Of a stretch of 64,000 nucleotides of DNA, positions 46,743-55,972 are shown piece after piece; the stretch's first letter is position 1; each line of letters begins with the position of its first letter. The stretch spans positions 387,384 to 451,383 of the forward strand of contig PBLO01000004.1 in assembly GCA_002721785.1 (NCBI GenBank), written 5' to 3'. This stretch comes from Halieaceae bacterium (GTDB taxonomy: Bacteria; Pseudomonadota; Gammaproteobacteria; Pseudomonadales; Halieaceae). A program made the position numbers and the translations under genes. The notes below the pieces were generated by a model. That model did not search any database and had not been told where the DNA came from. It saw nothing but the letters and a program-made list of their open reading frames with translations.

Positions 46743-47033
46743 TTACTCGCGCTCGTAGTCCAAAGCGAGCACCTCACAGTGCTCGCGTAACACCACGCCA
46801 ACTGCCTGATGGTCCGGATGATTCAGGTAACTCGGCAAATCCTCTGCCGCATTGAGCGTAACGAGCACGCCATGGGTGGCGCCGTTCGCACGGTCGGTGA
46901 CGTTGCGTCCCGCTGAAATCGCCAGCACACCGGGCAAGTGCGTCAGGGCGCGGATAGACGACAGGATGTCTTCCATCTTGTCCTCGCTGACCCCGGCTTT
47001 GGGCGTTAGCCAGACCATGTGCTCAATCGCCAT
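46743..47033 (-). CDS. Dabb-domain (stress-responsive A/B barrel) protein
   Basis: Small protein of 96 residues with the Dabb ferredoxin-like pattern: IEHMVWLTPKAGVSEDKMEDILSSIRAL at the N-terminus, GVLAISAGRNVTDR in the middle and LPSYLNHPDHQAVGVVL near the C-terminus, including the conserved YLNHPDH. Such proteins are dimers and include polyketide cyclase-like enzymes and catabolic accessory proteins. Its stop codon is next to that of the convergent quinoprotein gene, and iorB-like lies 8 bases upstream on the same strand, so it probably belongs to the molybdenum hydroxylase transcript. Confidence 0.87.
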   Translation of the reverse strand: MAIEHMVWLTPKAGVSEDKMEDILSSIRALTHLPGVLAISAGRNVTDRANGATHGVLVTLNAAEDLPSYLNHPDHQAVGVVLREHCEVLALDYERE

Positions 47034-47040
47034 ATCGACC

Positions 47041-49236
47041 TCAGACTAAGTTGAACCCTTGACTTGATAGCGGGAAGCGTCGGACACGGCGCCCCGTCGC
47101 GTCAAATAACGCATTCACCACGGCCGGGGCGATGGGCGTTGTCGCCTGCTCGCCTACCCCTGTCGGCGGCTCATCGCTTGGCAGGATGTGCACCTCAACC
47201 TTTGGCATCTGCGGAAGACGCATCACGGGATAATCATGAAAGTTACTCTGCTGCACTTCGCCATTCACAATATCGATGTTTCCGAAGGCAACGCCGCCCA
47301 AACCGTAAGCAAGACCGCCTTCTACCTGACCTTCGATGCCGAGAGGATTCACTGCGAAACCGCAGTCCACGACGCAGACGACTCTATCAACGGTGAAATC
47401 CCCATTCTCTGCGACAGTGACTTCGACGGCCTGAGCAACAGGTGAAATGTTATAGATGCGGGATGCCACCCCACGTCCCCTTCCCGGCGCGAGCGGCTTG
47501 TCCCAATCGCATTTTTCCTTCAGCACGCGCAACACACGGTTCATCCGCGCGTGGTCTTTAGTGAGACGCAACCGGAGCTCCATGGGGTCGATACCGCCTT
47601 TATGCGCCAACTCATCCAAGAAGCACTCATAGGCAATGCCCGTGTGGGTGTGACCCACTGAGCGCCACTCTTGGGGCACGATCCCTGACTTTGGTGCGTT
47701 ATGGCTCTCCACTCGATGATGTGGAATCTGGTAGGACGTGCCGTAGGGAAACACGCCAAAAGGCTCCTGCAGGCAACCGTCCAAAGAATAGATATCGATA
47801 CCCCGCACCATATAAGTGGGGTCGTGTTTTGTGCCCTGCATCAGAGACTGGCCGACCGCAACCTGATGCCAGGCTTCGGGCATACCGGAATCGTCGACAC
47901 TGCCGCGCAACTTATGGACAAAGAGTGGCCGGTAATGCCCGCTGCGAATATCTTCCTCGCGCGACCAGATGATTTGCACAGGCACGGACTCGCCCATTGC
48001 AGCCTCAACAGCTTCAACCGTGTAGTCCGCGGTCTTGCTGGAACGCCGGCCGAAGCTACCCCCCATCAGTGGCCTATGAATCGTGACATTTTGTTGCGGG
48101 ATCCCCAGAAAACGAGAGATCACCTCCTGATCGTTGGACTGGTACTGCGTACCACTCCAGATTGTGCAGGTATCGCCTTCGACTTGAGCGATGCAATTCA
48201 TAGGCTCCAACGTGGCGTGAGCCAACAGTGGCATTTCGTAGGTCGCCTCAACGACCTCATCCGCCGCATCCAAGACACCCCTCGCGTCACCAATGTCTTC
48301 AGCCAACATACCGGTCGTGTCAGCTAGCGCGCGGTAGTCAGCGTAGAACTGCTCGGTCGAGACCTTTGCATTAGCACCACGATCCCAACTGATCTTCAGT
48401 TTTGCCCTGGCTTTCTGCGCTCGCCAGTAACTATCGGCCAACACTACTACACCCGCTCTGATCGCTTTCGCTTTCACCACACCCGGCATAGCGAGGGCTT
48501 CGGTGGCATCAAAGTCGACGACCGAACCACCGTAAACCGGAGGTCGCGCAATGGCACCGTAGAGCATGCCAGGCAGTTTGATATCAATACCAAACTGGGC
48601 GCTGCCATCGACTTTGCCGGCGCCCTCATAGCGGCGGGCAGGCTTACCCAGAATCTTGAATTCGCTTGGATCCTTCAGAGCCACTGTCTCTGGTGGCTGA
48701 ATATCGAGGCGATGAATGACCTCCAACAATTCGCCGTACGTGGCGCGACGACCCGTGTCAGCGTGTGTCACGGTAGCATCGGCTGTAGTCAGCTCGGCCA
48801 TCGGCACATCCCAATCCCTCGATGCGGCCTCGAGCAACATGGTCCGAGCTTTGGCGCCTGCAGTGCGCATAGGAATAAAGGTGCTGCCGGTGGTGACTGA
48901 TCCCGCAGTCAGGTATTCCCTGAACAAGGGAGAGTAATACTCCGGAGAAGTCGGCGCCGCCTCGAGGGCGATACTGCGATAATCAACGTCAAGTTCTTCC
49001 GCCAACATCATGCTCATCACGGTATAAGCGCCGTTACCAAACTCCGAGTTGTTCGCCAGCATCGTGATGACATTGCTCGGATCGATGCGCACAAAGCTAT
49101 TCATCATCGCACCGCTGCCGCCCGCCAGCGCTTTAGCCGAAAGCCCCAGGGGACACTGCGCAGCGAACAGTAACGCTCCACTCCTTTGCATAAACCGTCT
49201 GCGGCTCATTGGAGCCGCGGTGAGGTGCTCACTCAT
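47041..49236 (-). CDS. Molybdenum hydroxylase large subunit (IorB-like), Tat-exported
   Basis: Xanthine dehydrogenase-family molybdopterin subunit of about 731 residues. ATG 49236 overlaps the stop of the small subunit as ATGA and puts the twin-arginine signal [17 protein letters not shown] near residue 12, so export of the folded complex is expected. The domain order is that of IorB-type enzymes: N-terminal region, aldehyde oxidase-like domains with [13 protein letters not shown], and the C-terminal [21 protein letters not shown] with the catalytic glutamate. These enzymes hydroxylate N-heteroaromatics or oxidise aldehydes. No FAD subunit is beside it, as in isoquinoline oxidoreductase. Confidence 0.92.
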   Translation of the reverse strand: MSEHLTAAPMSRRRFMQRSGALLFAAQCPLGLSAKALAGGSGAMMNSFVRIDPSNVITMLANNSEFGNGAYTVMSMMLAEELDVDYRSIALEAAPTSPEYYSPLFREYLTAGSVTTGSTFIPMRTAGAKARTMLLEAASRDWDVPMAELTTADATVTHADTGRRATYGELLEVIHRLDIQPPETVALKDPSEFKILGKPARRYEGAGKVDGSAQFGIDIKLPGMLYGAIARPPVYGGSVVDFDATEALAMPGVVKAKAIRAGVVVLADSYWRAQKARAKLKISWDRGANAKVSTEQFYADYRALADTTGMLAEDIGDARGVLDAADEVVEATYEMPLLAHATLEPMNCIAQVEGDTCTIWSGTQYQSNDQEVISRFLGIPQQNVTIHRPLMGGSFGRRSSKTADYTVEAVEAAMGESVPVQIIWSREEDIRSGHYRPLFVHKLRGSVDDSGMPEAWHQVAVGQSLMQGTKHDPTYMVRGIDIYSLDGCLQEPFGVFPYGTSYQIPHHRVESHNAPKSGIVPQEWRSVGHTHTGIAYECFLDELAHKGGIDPMELRLRLTKDHARMNRVLRVLKEKCDWDKPLAPGRGRGVASRIYNISPVAQAVEVTVAENGDFTVDRVVCVVDCGFAVNPLGIEGQVEGGLAYGLGGVAFGNIDIVNGEVQQSNFHDYPVMRLPQMPKVEVHILPSDEPPTGVGEQATTPIAPAVVNALFDATGRRVRRFPLSSQGFNLV

Positions 49237-49703
49237 GTGTTCTGCTCCTCCGCCATCAACGCTGCCGCGAGGTGTACGGCTTTTCGAATGCGGGGATAGG
49301 TGCCGCAACGGCAGATGTTGCCGGCCATCGCACCATCGATTTCCGCATCATTTGGGGTGGGATTTGACGTGAGCAATGCGGTAGCAGCCATAATCTGTCC
49401 TGATTGGCAGTACCCACACTGCGCAACATCGGTCTCGAGCCAGGCCTGCTGAACGGGAGACAGCCCCTGCTCGCTAGCCTGCCCTTCTATCGTTTGGATG
49501 CGTTTGTCAGCGACTGCGGCGACGGGAGTCACGCAGGAACGGATAGCGCTGCCCTCCACGTGCACCGTGCAAGCACCGCACTGCGCCACGCCGCAACCAT
49601 ACTTGGTGCCGGCGAGACCCAATTCGTCCCGTAACACCCATAGCAAAGGTGTGTCGGCTTCGCTGGTGATCTCCACTTCCTTTCCGTTCACTTCTAGTTT
49701 CAC
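49233..49703 (-). CDS. Molybdenum hydroxylase [2Fe-2S] subunit (IorA-like)
   Basis: Electron-transfer subunit of about 156 residues with two [2Fe-2S] clusters. The plant-type cluster ligands lie in [17 protein letters not shown], and the C-terminal helical cluster in [11 protein letters not shown] and [12 protein letters not shown] chose GTG 49703 because AAGGAG lies 6-7 bases before it and family members begin with the [10 protein letters not shown] strand; the track's longer start adds 14 poor residues. It overlaps iorB-like by ATGA. This subunit has no Tat signal of its own and would be carried out by the large subunit. Confidence 0.93.
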   Translation of the reverse strand: MKLEVNGKEVEITSEADTPLLWVLRDELGLAGTKYGCGVAQCGACTVHVEGSAIRSCVTPVAAVADKRIQTIEGQASEQGLSPVQQAWLETDVAQCGYCQSGQIMAATALLTSNPTPNDAEIDGAMAGNICRCGTYPRIRKAVHLAAALMAEEQNT

Positions 49704-49848
49704 GGATTCTCCTTGAGGGATGCGCCTGTACGGACAATATGACACTGCACAAGCGTTTGATAAAGGGTTGAACAGTGCGCCTGCTCACCCAAGAGACGAG
49801 AGTCGGCGGGGGCACACCGGCTCGGTAAGGCCCACGTGCGCCGCGAAC

Positions 49849-49862
49849 AAGTGTGTACACTT
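49849..49862. promoter_or_regulatory. Candidate operator palindrome in the iorA/P450 divergent region
   Basis: AAGTGT-GT-ACACTT, 6-base arms with a 2-base centre, lies between the divergent molybdenum hydroxylase and P450 operons, 76 bases before the first P450 start. Its TGT-n2-ACA core is of the general kind bound by FadR-type GntR regulators, one of which is encoded three genes downstream. Binding is inference. Confidence 0.5.
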
Positions 49863-49937
49863 TGAGGTGGATTGCATACACTGATCCGTAGTGAGCCTGC
49901 GCGTCACGCGAGCACCACAATTCTCAGGGGGACCACC

Positions 49938-51140
49938 ATGGAAATTCACCGCGTTAGCCGCTACCACGAAGTAGAACACGCCCTGCGCATCAACGATTTG
50001 AAGCAGTCCCTCTATGACGAGGGCAAAATCCTGATGGATAAAGTGCTGGTAACACTCCACGGGGATGAACACCGGCAACGGCGCTCTATAGAGAGCCAAC
50101 TGTTCAGAAAGAATTTTTTTCGTGTCTATGAAAGTCAGGTGTTTCCGGAATTGCTCCAAGAAACGCTCGATCAGTTCCTGACCACCTCATCGCTCGATCT
50201 CAAGGAATTGGGCTACCGCATCATGGTGCACCTCTCGCTCTCCTTTGCCGGCATTGATCGTGTTGAGGGCACGGTAGAGGAAGCCGACGCACAACATCGC
50301 CTGCTCATTCAACTCGGACAAGCAGCCACTATTGGTCAATTCAAGGGGGATAGAGAACCCATCTTCCAAGAGATCCGAGAGGCGATAGACGAGTTTCGCG
50401 AACGCTTCTTTCTGCCCTCTCGCTCCCGCCGTCTCGGGCTGATTGAAGACTATCGAGCGGGCAATATCAGCGAGGAAGACCTCCCCCGCGACATCCTGAC
50501 CATTCTGCTCATGCACGACGAAGAGCTCGCCATGCCCGACGAACTGATGGTTAGGGAAGTTGCCTTTTTCTATCTCGCCGCCTCACACACCTCGGTACAT
50601 ACCTTGGTTCACGCGACTAACGAGCTACTGAAGTGGTGTGAAAAAACGGACCAAACGCCGGCCCAAGTCGTTGCCGACACTCACCAACTGCAGCGCTTTG
50701 TTCTGGAGAGCATGCGCTTACACCCCTCCAGCCCGGAGGCTTGGCGACGCGCTGAAGCTGAAATCACACTGGCGAACGGGCAGATCGTTCCCGAGGGCGA
50801 CAAGGTGGTCATCGATTTACAGACCGCCAATCGTGATACGACAGTCTTTGGCGAAGACGCGGCAGATTTCAATCCACTGCGCAGCGTCGTGGGCAGAGTC
50901 AGCCGGGCAGGCATGTCGTTTGGTGGCGGCATGCACGTCTGTCTGGGGATGAATCTGGTGGCGGGCACCATGCTCCGGGAGGGTGAAGCACCCAATCCAG
51001 ACAATCATCAGTTCGGCACGATTACGCTGATCATCAAAGAGCTGATCGAACGCGGCATGCGACCCAACCCGGATAATCCACCGACCAAAATCGAAGCTTC
51101 GGAACGCGACGTCTGGGCAACCTATCCGGTCCTGTTTTAG
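49938..51140 (+). CDS. Cytochrome P450, N-terminally short, first of tandem pair
   Basis: Heme monooxygenase of about 400 residues. The ExxR motif is ESMR near residue 257 and the heme loop FGGGMHVCLG places the cysteine at residue 335. C-helix-like HGDEHRQRRS occurs already near residue 37, so roughly 60 residues usual before it in bacterial P450s are missing, and the ORF has no room upstream for them. In the I helix, LAASHTS has His where AG-x-[DE]-T normally has an acid. A GGGGG-type site precedes ATG 49938. The second P450 begins 4 bases after its stop. Confidence 0.87.
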   Translation: MEIHRVSRYHEVEHALRINDLKQSLYDEGKILMDKVLVTLHGDEHRQRRSIESQLFRKNFFRVYESQVFPELLQETLDQFLTTSSLDLKELGYRIMVHLSLSFAGIDRVEGTVEEADAQHRLLIQLGQAATIGQFKGDREPIFQEIREAIDEFRERFFLPSRSRRLGLIEDYRAGNISEEDLPRDILTILLMHDEELAMPDELMVREVAFFYLAASHTSVHTLVHATNELLKWCEKTDQTPAQVVADTHQLQRFVLESMRLHPSSPEAWRRAEAEITLANGQIVPEGDKVVIDLQTANRDTTVFGEDAADFNPLRSVVGRVSRAGMSFGGGMHVCLGMNLVAGTMLREGEAPNPDNHQFGTITLIIKELIERGMRPNPDNPPTKIEASERDVWATYPVLF

Positions 51141-51144
51141 TCCG

Positions 51145-52368
51145 ATGACGCACACCGCTCGAGTCACTGGCTACCACAACGCGCACGCAGCGCTGTGTGA
51201 CAAACGTCTGGTGCAGTCAATGTACAGCGAGTGCAACGTGCTGATGGAGCGTGTGTTGCTCACACTCCATGGAGACGCTCACACCTGCCGCAGGGCGATC
51301 GAGTGGAAACTCTTCCGTCGGGACTTTGCACGCTTTTATGAGCGGGAGATCTATCCCAATACGCTCGCCCAAACCCTGGCCCCGTATCTCTCCAGTGGCC
51401 AAATGGATCTTCCCGAGTTCGGCTTTCGGGTAAACATCAATCTCAGCGCAGATATCGCCGGAATCGACCGACCAGAGGGGTCGGCGGCTGAGACTGACGC
51501 GCTGGTCGCCTACACGCGTAAATTCAGTGAAGGCGCCACCCTATTCCACTCGACACGCGACAAAGACACAGTGCGTAGGGAGGTCGGCGAAGCACTGGAA
51601 TCTTTCAAACACGCATTTTTTGTGCCCTCCCGGGATCGGCGCGAGCAGATGTTGCAGCGTGTGGGCAAGGGTGAACTCTCAGAGGACGAGCTACCGCGAG
51701 ACATTCTGACGGTGCTGCTCGCCAATCGACAGGAACAGAACCTGGACGACGACATGATCCTGCGAGAGGTCGCTTTCTTTATGCAGGCGGGCTCACACAG
51801 TTCGGCCAATGCGCTCACTCATACCTTCCACGAGCTACACCAATGGTGCTTGTCTCACCCGGAGGATCGCGAGCGACTTCAAAACGACGAGTTGTTCTTG
51901 CAACGCTGCGTGCATGAGAGTCTGAGATTGCATCCCGCCAGCCCCGTCGCATGGCGGACGGCAGGCGAGGCCTTCACACTCCCCGACGGTACAGATCTCG
52001 CAGAAGGCGAGAGCGTTGTCATTGACCTGATGTCCGCTAATCTCGAGGCGCCATTGTTCGGGGATGACGCCGCGATATTTAATCCGAAGCGAGAAGTCGC
52101 GCCGCGCATACCGCCCTTCGGCCTCACCTTCGGCATCGGCATTCACACCTGTTTCGGCCGTGACATCGCCGGAGGTTTGGGCACTGCCAGCGAATCGGGG
52201 CAGGCGCCGCATATCGGCACTTTGAGCAACCTGCTGAAAAGTCTGTTGGCCTGCAACGCTCGCCCCAACCCCGCCCTAGCCGCGCAACTCGATGACGGCA
52301 CTGAGCGACCCAACTGGGGGACTTACCCGCTGCTCATCGGCGCCACTGACGGCGGAGGTAAATCATGA
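51145..52368 (+). CDS. Cytochrome P450, second of tandem pair
   Basis: Heme monooxygenase of 407 residues, clearly related to the upstream gene in sequence and layout: shared N-terminal RVTGYHNAHAALCDKRLVQSMYSECNVLMERVLLTLHGDAH pattern in outline, ExxR (ESLR, residue 258) and heme loop FGIGIHTCFG with cysteine 336. The I-helix motif reads QAGSHSS, again with His at the acid position and Ser for Thr. This suggests duplication followed by divergence. It overlaps the GntR gene by ATGA. Its electrons could come from the ferredoxin encoded 4.4 kb downstream; no reductase is in the window. Confidence 0.87.
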   Translation: MTHTARVTGYHNAHAALCDKRLVQSMYSECNVLMERVLLTLHGDAHTCRRAIEWKLFRRDFARFYEREIYPNTLAQTLAPYLSSGQMDLPEFGFRVNINLSADIAGIDRPEGSAAETDALVAYTRKFSEGATLFHSTRDKDTVRREVGEALESFKHAFFVPSRDRREQMLQRVGKGELSEDELPRDILTVLLANRQEQNLDDDMILREVAFFMQAGSHSSANALTHTFHELHQWCLSHPEDRERLQNDELFLQRCVHESLRLHPASPVAWRTAGEAFTLPDGTDLAEGESVVIDLMSANLEAPLFGDDAAIFNPKREVAPRIPPFGLTFGIGIHTCFGRDIAGGLGTASESGQAPHIGTLSNLLKSLLACNARPNPALAAQLDDGTERPNWGTYPLLIGATDGGGKS

Positions 52369-53072
52369 CAGACAAAGATCCCACGACCGCCGGCACAGTC
52401 CGCCTCGCCATCGAGCGCGATATCTTTAACGGCGACCTCGCGCCCGGAGATGCCCTGGAAGAAACGCGACTGGCAGCGAGGTTCGGCGTGTCGCGTACGC
52501 CGGTGCGCGAGGCCATCACGCAGCTTGTGCAGGCTGGACTCGTCACTAAACGCGCACATAAACGCGCCGTCGTCTCTGAACTCGACCCCGGGACCCTGCT
52601 AGAACTGTTCGAAGCTCTCTCGGAGCTCGAGGGTGCTGCGGCATTTCTGAGCGCCAGCCGCATGACGCCGCAGGAAAAGAGCGAACTGTTGAGTATCCAC
52701 GCTGCTGCCGGAGAGAACTTACAGCAAGGCGGGGACCCAAACGCCTATGCAGACTTGGGTTTCGCATTTCATCAATTAATTGTGCGCGGATGTCACAACA
52801 GCGTGCTCATCGACACTACTGAATGGCTGGCACTGCGAGTGCTGCCCTACCGTCGCTTTCAAGTCGTTGCACCCGGGCGCCTGCAGCGTAACCAGGCTGA
52901 TCACGACGGCATCATTTCCGCTATCGTTGACGGAGACGCGGCGACTGCACGCGACCTGATCCAGCGCCATACGCTCGAACAAGGGGACGCCCTGATGCGC
53001 TTCATTGCGCTGAACAAAACCTCGCACGCGGACTTCCACTCGACCGCGAGCATCAAAGGAAATGTGTTATGA
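52365..53072 (+). CDS. GntR-family regulator (FadR/FCD subfamily)
   Basis: Transcriptional regulator of 235 residues. The N-terminal winged helix (IERDIFNGDLAPGDALEETRLAARFGVSRTPVREAITQLVQAGLV in outline) is followed by an all-helical FCD effector domain with the metal-binding pattern around FHQLIVRGCHN and QADHDGIISAI. It overlaps both neighbours by ATGA, so it is made with the pathway it probably controls. FCD regulators usually repress and are released by a small carboxylate. The palindrome at 49849-49862 is a candidate target. Confidence 0.92.
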   Translation: MTDKDPTTAGTVRLAIERDIFNGDLAPGDALEETRLAARFGVSRTPVREAITQLVQAGLVTKRAHKRAVVSELDPGTLLELFEALSELEGAAAFLSASRMTPQEKSELLSIHAAAGENLQQGGDPNAYADLGFAFHQLIVRGCHNSVLIDTTEWLALRVLPYRRFQVVAPGRLQRNQADHDGIISAIVDGDAATARDLIQRHTLEQGDALMRFIALNKTSHADFHSTASIKGNVL

Positions 53073-54421
53073 GCCAATCATATACCTTGATTAAAAGCGG
53101 CCTCGTTATCGATGGGACCGGCGCTGAGCCGTTTCAAGCTGACGTTCTCGTTCAGGACAAGCAGATTGTCGCTGTGGGAACCGATGCTGCCAGTCACGCC
53201 TCGTCTGACGCCTCGATCACAGAGATAGACGCGTCGGGCTGCAGAGTGCTCCCGGGCATGATCGACAGCCACTGCCACATCAGTTTCGACCACCCCAATA
53301 GCAATGACGAGCTGTTCTTCCACAGACGTTATGGTTTGGCGGCGCTGGTCGCTGGCGTTAACGCCCAAAAAGTCCTGCGCGCAGGCTTTACCAGCTTCTT
53401 TGATGCGGATTGCGTTTTCGATGTCGGGGTTGACCTCCGCGATGCCATCGAGGGCGGCGTCATCGAAGGACCACGCATGACTACGGGCGGCAACGTACTG
53501 ATTAATTGTGTCGGCGGCACCGCCGCAAGGCTGCTTCCCGACGAAGGCACACGGGGTTACGCACGTATCGTTCATACCCCTGACGACATCGTCAAAGAAA
53601 TACATAAACAGATCAAAATGGGTGTCGACTGGATCAAGGTGCACGTCAGTGGCATGCCAATTCGCCCCACCAAGGACGGTGGTGAAATCTCTACGTGGAC
53701 CCTCGATGAGCTGAAACTCGTCTGCGACACGGCTCACCAGTTCGGCATCCCTGTGGTCGGGCATTGCCGGAATGCCTCCAGCACACGGGACGCGGCGCTC
53801 GCAGGCTTTGACATGATCTTGCACGCAACGTACATGGACGATGAAGCGCTGCAGGTTGTGATCGACCGTAAGGTGCCTCTGGTGCCCACTTTCACCTTTC
53901 AGGCCAATCTGGCTGACTTTGGTGCGGCAATTGGCTCTGACGCCAATCTGCGCGAGGTCTTCCGTGCCGAAATTACCGAGAGCGTCGGCACCCTGCGCGC
54001 CGCGCTTGACGCAGGCGTCCCCTTGCTTACGGGTAGTGAGAGTGGCTTCAGTCTGACGCCCTATGGGGACTGGCACTACCGTGAGCTACAGGTTTTCGTA
54101 GAAGATTTGGGCATGACACCCCTGCAAGCCATTAACAGCGCCACCGAGCAAGGGGCGCGAGCGCTAAAACTTGAAGGTGAACTGGGGTGCATTAAGCCCG
54201 GGTACCTTGCCGACATATTGATTTTTGACGGTGAGCCAGAATCTGTCATTACCCAACTGGGAGAGCAGCACCGCTTCAAAACGATTATGAAAGAAGGCCG
54301 GATCGTTGATACCAGCACGCCCCTGCCCCGCGATTGGCAACTACCCGGATGGCGCGTCAGTGAGTACTCGGAAAGAGTGTTGACGCGAGAACTGGTGGAA
54401 TCAATGGGACTCACACCCTAA
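53069..54421 (+). CDS. Amidohydrolase-superfamily protein (imidazolonepropionase/prolidase-like)
   Basis: Protein of 450 residues with the two-part amidohydrolase fold. The beta-sandwich opening IKSGLVIDGTGAEPFQADVLVQDKQIVAVG in outline leads to the H-x-H metal motif MIDSHCHISFDHP near residue 70, a carboxylated-lysine candidate in DWIKVHVSG, then VVGHCRNAS and ILHATYMDD. The strand-8 position that normally carries aspartate (G-T-D) reads TGSESGF. The metal site may therefore be altered, or this enzyme may use glutamate. It sits directly after the regulator gene with ATGA overlap. Substrate unknown; ring opening or amide hydrolysis are possible. Confidence 0.85.
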   Translation: MSQSYTLIKSGLVIDGTGAEPFQADVLVQDKQIVAVGTDAASHASSDASITEIDASGCRVLPGMIDSHCHISFDHPNSNDELFFHRRYGLAALVAGVNAQKVLRAGFTSFFDADCVFDVGVDLRDAIEGGVIEGPRMTTGGNVLINCVGGTAARLLPDEGTRGYARIVHTPDDIVKEIHKQIKMGVDWIKVHVSGMPIRPTKDGGEISTWTLDELKLVCDTAHQFGIPVVGHCRNASSTRDAALAGFDMILHATYMDDEALQVVIDRKVPLVPTFTFQANLADFGAAIGSDANLREVFRAEITESVGTLRAALDAGVPLLTGSESGFSLTPYGDWHYRELQVFVEDLGMTPLQAINSATEQGARALKLEGELGCIKPGYLADILIFDGEPESVITQLGEQHRFKTIMKEGRIVDTSTPLPRDWQLPGWRVSEYSERVLTRELVESMGLTP

Positions 54422-54539
54422 AGCGGCTCCACACGCTGTTCCTTGCGACTCCGGCAACGGAGGCGCGGGAGCTAGGCCATAACCCATCAGGCGCCATGCA
54501 ACGCACAGCGCTTTGGATAAAAACAAGAAGGAAGGCAGA

Positions 54540-55280
54540 GTGAAAACAGCAGTCATAACCGGGGGCGCAGCAGGACTGGGCGCCGACGTTGCACGTCGGC
54601 TTAGCGAGGCAGGCTACCGCGTCGCGATCTTTGATCTGGGAGCAGAGCGCGTCGCCGACGCTGCCGCTGCCCTGCAGAATGCTGTGGGGATTGAGGCGGA
54701 TGTGACCCAGCCCGAACAGGTCGCGGCCGCGTTTGCCGCTTTAGGCGAGACACCCGATCTGCTGGTGAACAACGCCGGGATCGTTCGCTTTGGCCCCATA
54801 GAAGAACAATCCGTTCAGGATTATATCGATGTGGTGAACGTCAACCTGCTCGGCAGTTGCTTTTGTGCACGCGCAGTGGCCCCAGCAATGATTGAGCGGG
54901 GCTCCGGACACATCATCAACTTCACCTCCATCAACGGAATCCATCCCGCGCCGGGCGTCGGCATGTACGGTCCGACGAAAGCCGCGATGGCGAATATGAC
55001 TCAGGGCATGGCGATTGAATGGGGCCCTAAAGGCATCCGCGTTAATGCCATTGCACCGGGCATGATCGATGCCGGCATGTCTAAACCTATTTTCGAGAAC
55101 CCCAAAGTGCGCGCCGTGCGAGGCGGCGGCGTGCCGCTTCGCTGCCTTGGCGAGGCCTCGGATATTGCCGAGGCCGTGTTGTTCCTCGATTCGGACGGAG
55201 CAAAGTACATCTCCGGACACGAGCTGGTTGTTGACGGCGGTGTCTCTACAAGCGTGATGGCGCACCTCCCCCGCGAATGA
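54540..55280 (+). CDS. Short-chain dehydrogenase/reductase
   Basis: NAD(P)-dependent oxidoreductase of about 246 residues. The cofactor motif is TGGAAGLG near residue 7, NNAG near residue 78 and YGPTK near residue 143 with the catalytic serine in NFTSINGIH. The start is GTG 54540, with AAGGA just upstream; the track's TTG 54513 is less likely. It is separated from the amidohydrolase by 118 bases, a possible internal promoter point, and overlaps the ThuA-like gene by ATGA. Likely oxidises or reduces an alcohol/ketone pathway intermediate. Confidence 0.92.
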   Translation: MKTAVITGGAAGLGADVARRLSEAGYRVAIFDLGAERVADAAAALQNAVGIEADVTQPEQVAAAFAALGETPDLLVNNAGIVRFGPIEEQSVQDYIDVVNVNLLGSCFCARAVAPAMIERGSGHIINFTSINGIHPAPGVGMYGPTKAAMANMTQGMAIEWGPKGIRVNAIAPGMIDAGMSKPIFENPKVRAVRGGGVPLRCLGEASDIAEAVLFLDSDGAKYISGHELVVDGGVSTSVMAHLPRE

Positions 55281-55972
55281 GCCGACGTAGCAATCTCATC
55301 CTCGTGGGAGGCATCTTCCATGACTTTCAAGCATCGGCCGAAGCATTGTCCGATGTACTGGCGCCCCTGGGAATCGAATCACGTATCGAGCCAGATCTGG
55401 ACGCGGGCTTAGCCAGCCTCGCAACACACCCCGTGGATCTGATTACAGTGAATGCGTTGCGCTGGGAAATGATCGGCGAAAAATACGACCCCTACCGCGA
55501 CAGCGAAGCGTACTCCCCTCCCGCTGCAACTCGCGCCGCCTTGGCGAACCATCTTGAAACGGGGGGCGCATTGCTAGGCCTTCATACGGCCAGTATCTGC
55601 TTCTCAGACTGGCCAGAGTGGGGCCAAATACTGGGCGGTCGCTGGGTTTGGGGCACAAGCTTTCATCCCCCACCCGAGAGAATCACTGTGACCCCGGCTG
55701 AGCGCGACGGCTCAGACGCACTCCCCGCTTTTGAGGTGCACGACGAGCTGTATACCGATTTGACACTGGAGCCCGAGGCCGAAGTACTGGCCTACGGCCG
55801 CAGTGAAGCCATGCCCAACCCCCAACCCGTTCTGTGGCGACACACGGTGCGCCGGGGCAGAGTGATCTATGACGCGCTGGGTCACGACAGTGCGTCTCTG
55901 CTGCATCCGCCCCACGCAAAATGGCTCACAGAGTCCGTAGCCTGGGCGCTGGAAGAGGAGTCTGTATTGTGA
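55277..55972 (+). CDS. ThuA-like domain protein
   Basis: Protein of 231 residues with a ThuA/glutamine-amidotransferase-like fold. Features are an initial strand (NLILVGGIFHD), LITVNALRWEM, then the segment GGALLGLHTASICFSDWPEWGQILGGRW, which is the family hallmark, and later FEVHDELYTDL and VLWRHTVRRGRVIYDALGHD. No Cys-His-Glu triad is apparent at the elbow (LHTAS), as usual for ThuA proteins, whose reaction is poorly defined. It overlaps both flanking SDR genes. A second, partial ThuA-like gene lies at the right edge of the window. Confidence 0.83.
   Translation: MSRRSNLILVGGIFHDFQASAEALSDVLAPLGIESRIEPDLDAGLASLATHPVDLITVNALRWEMIGEKYDPYRDSEAYSPPAATRAALANHLETGGALLGLHTASICFSDWPEWGQILGGRWVWGTSFHPPPERITVTPAERDGSDALPAFEVHDELYTDLTLEPEAEVLAYGRSEAMPNPQPVLWRHTVRRGRVIYDALGHDSASLLHPPHAKWLTESVAWALEEESVL

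Noticed and set aside
53078-54076. 332-residue minus-strand ORF
   Set aside because: It is antisense to the amidohydrolase, whose frame has clear family motifs; the reverse translation shows no recognisable domain and arises from GC-rich third positions.
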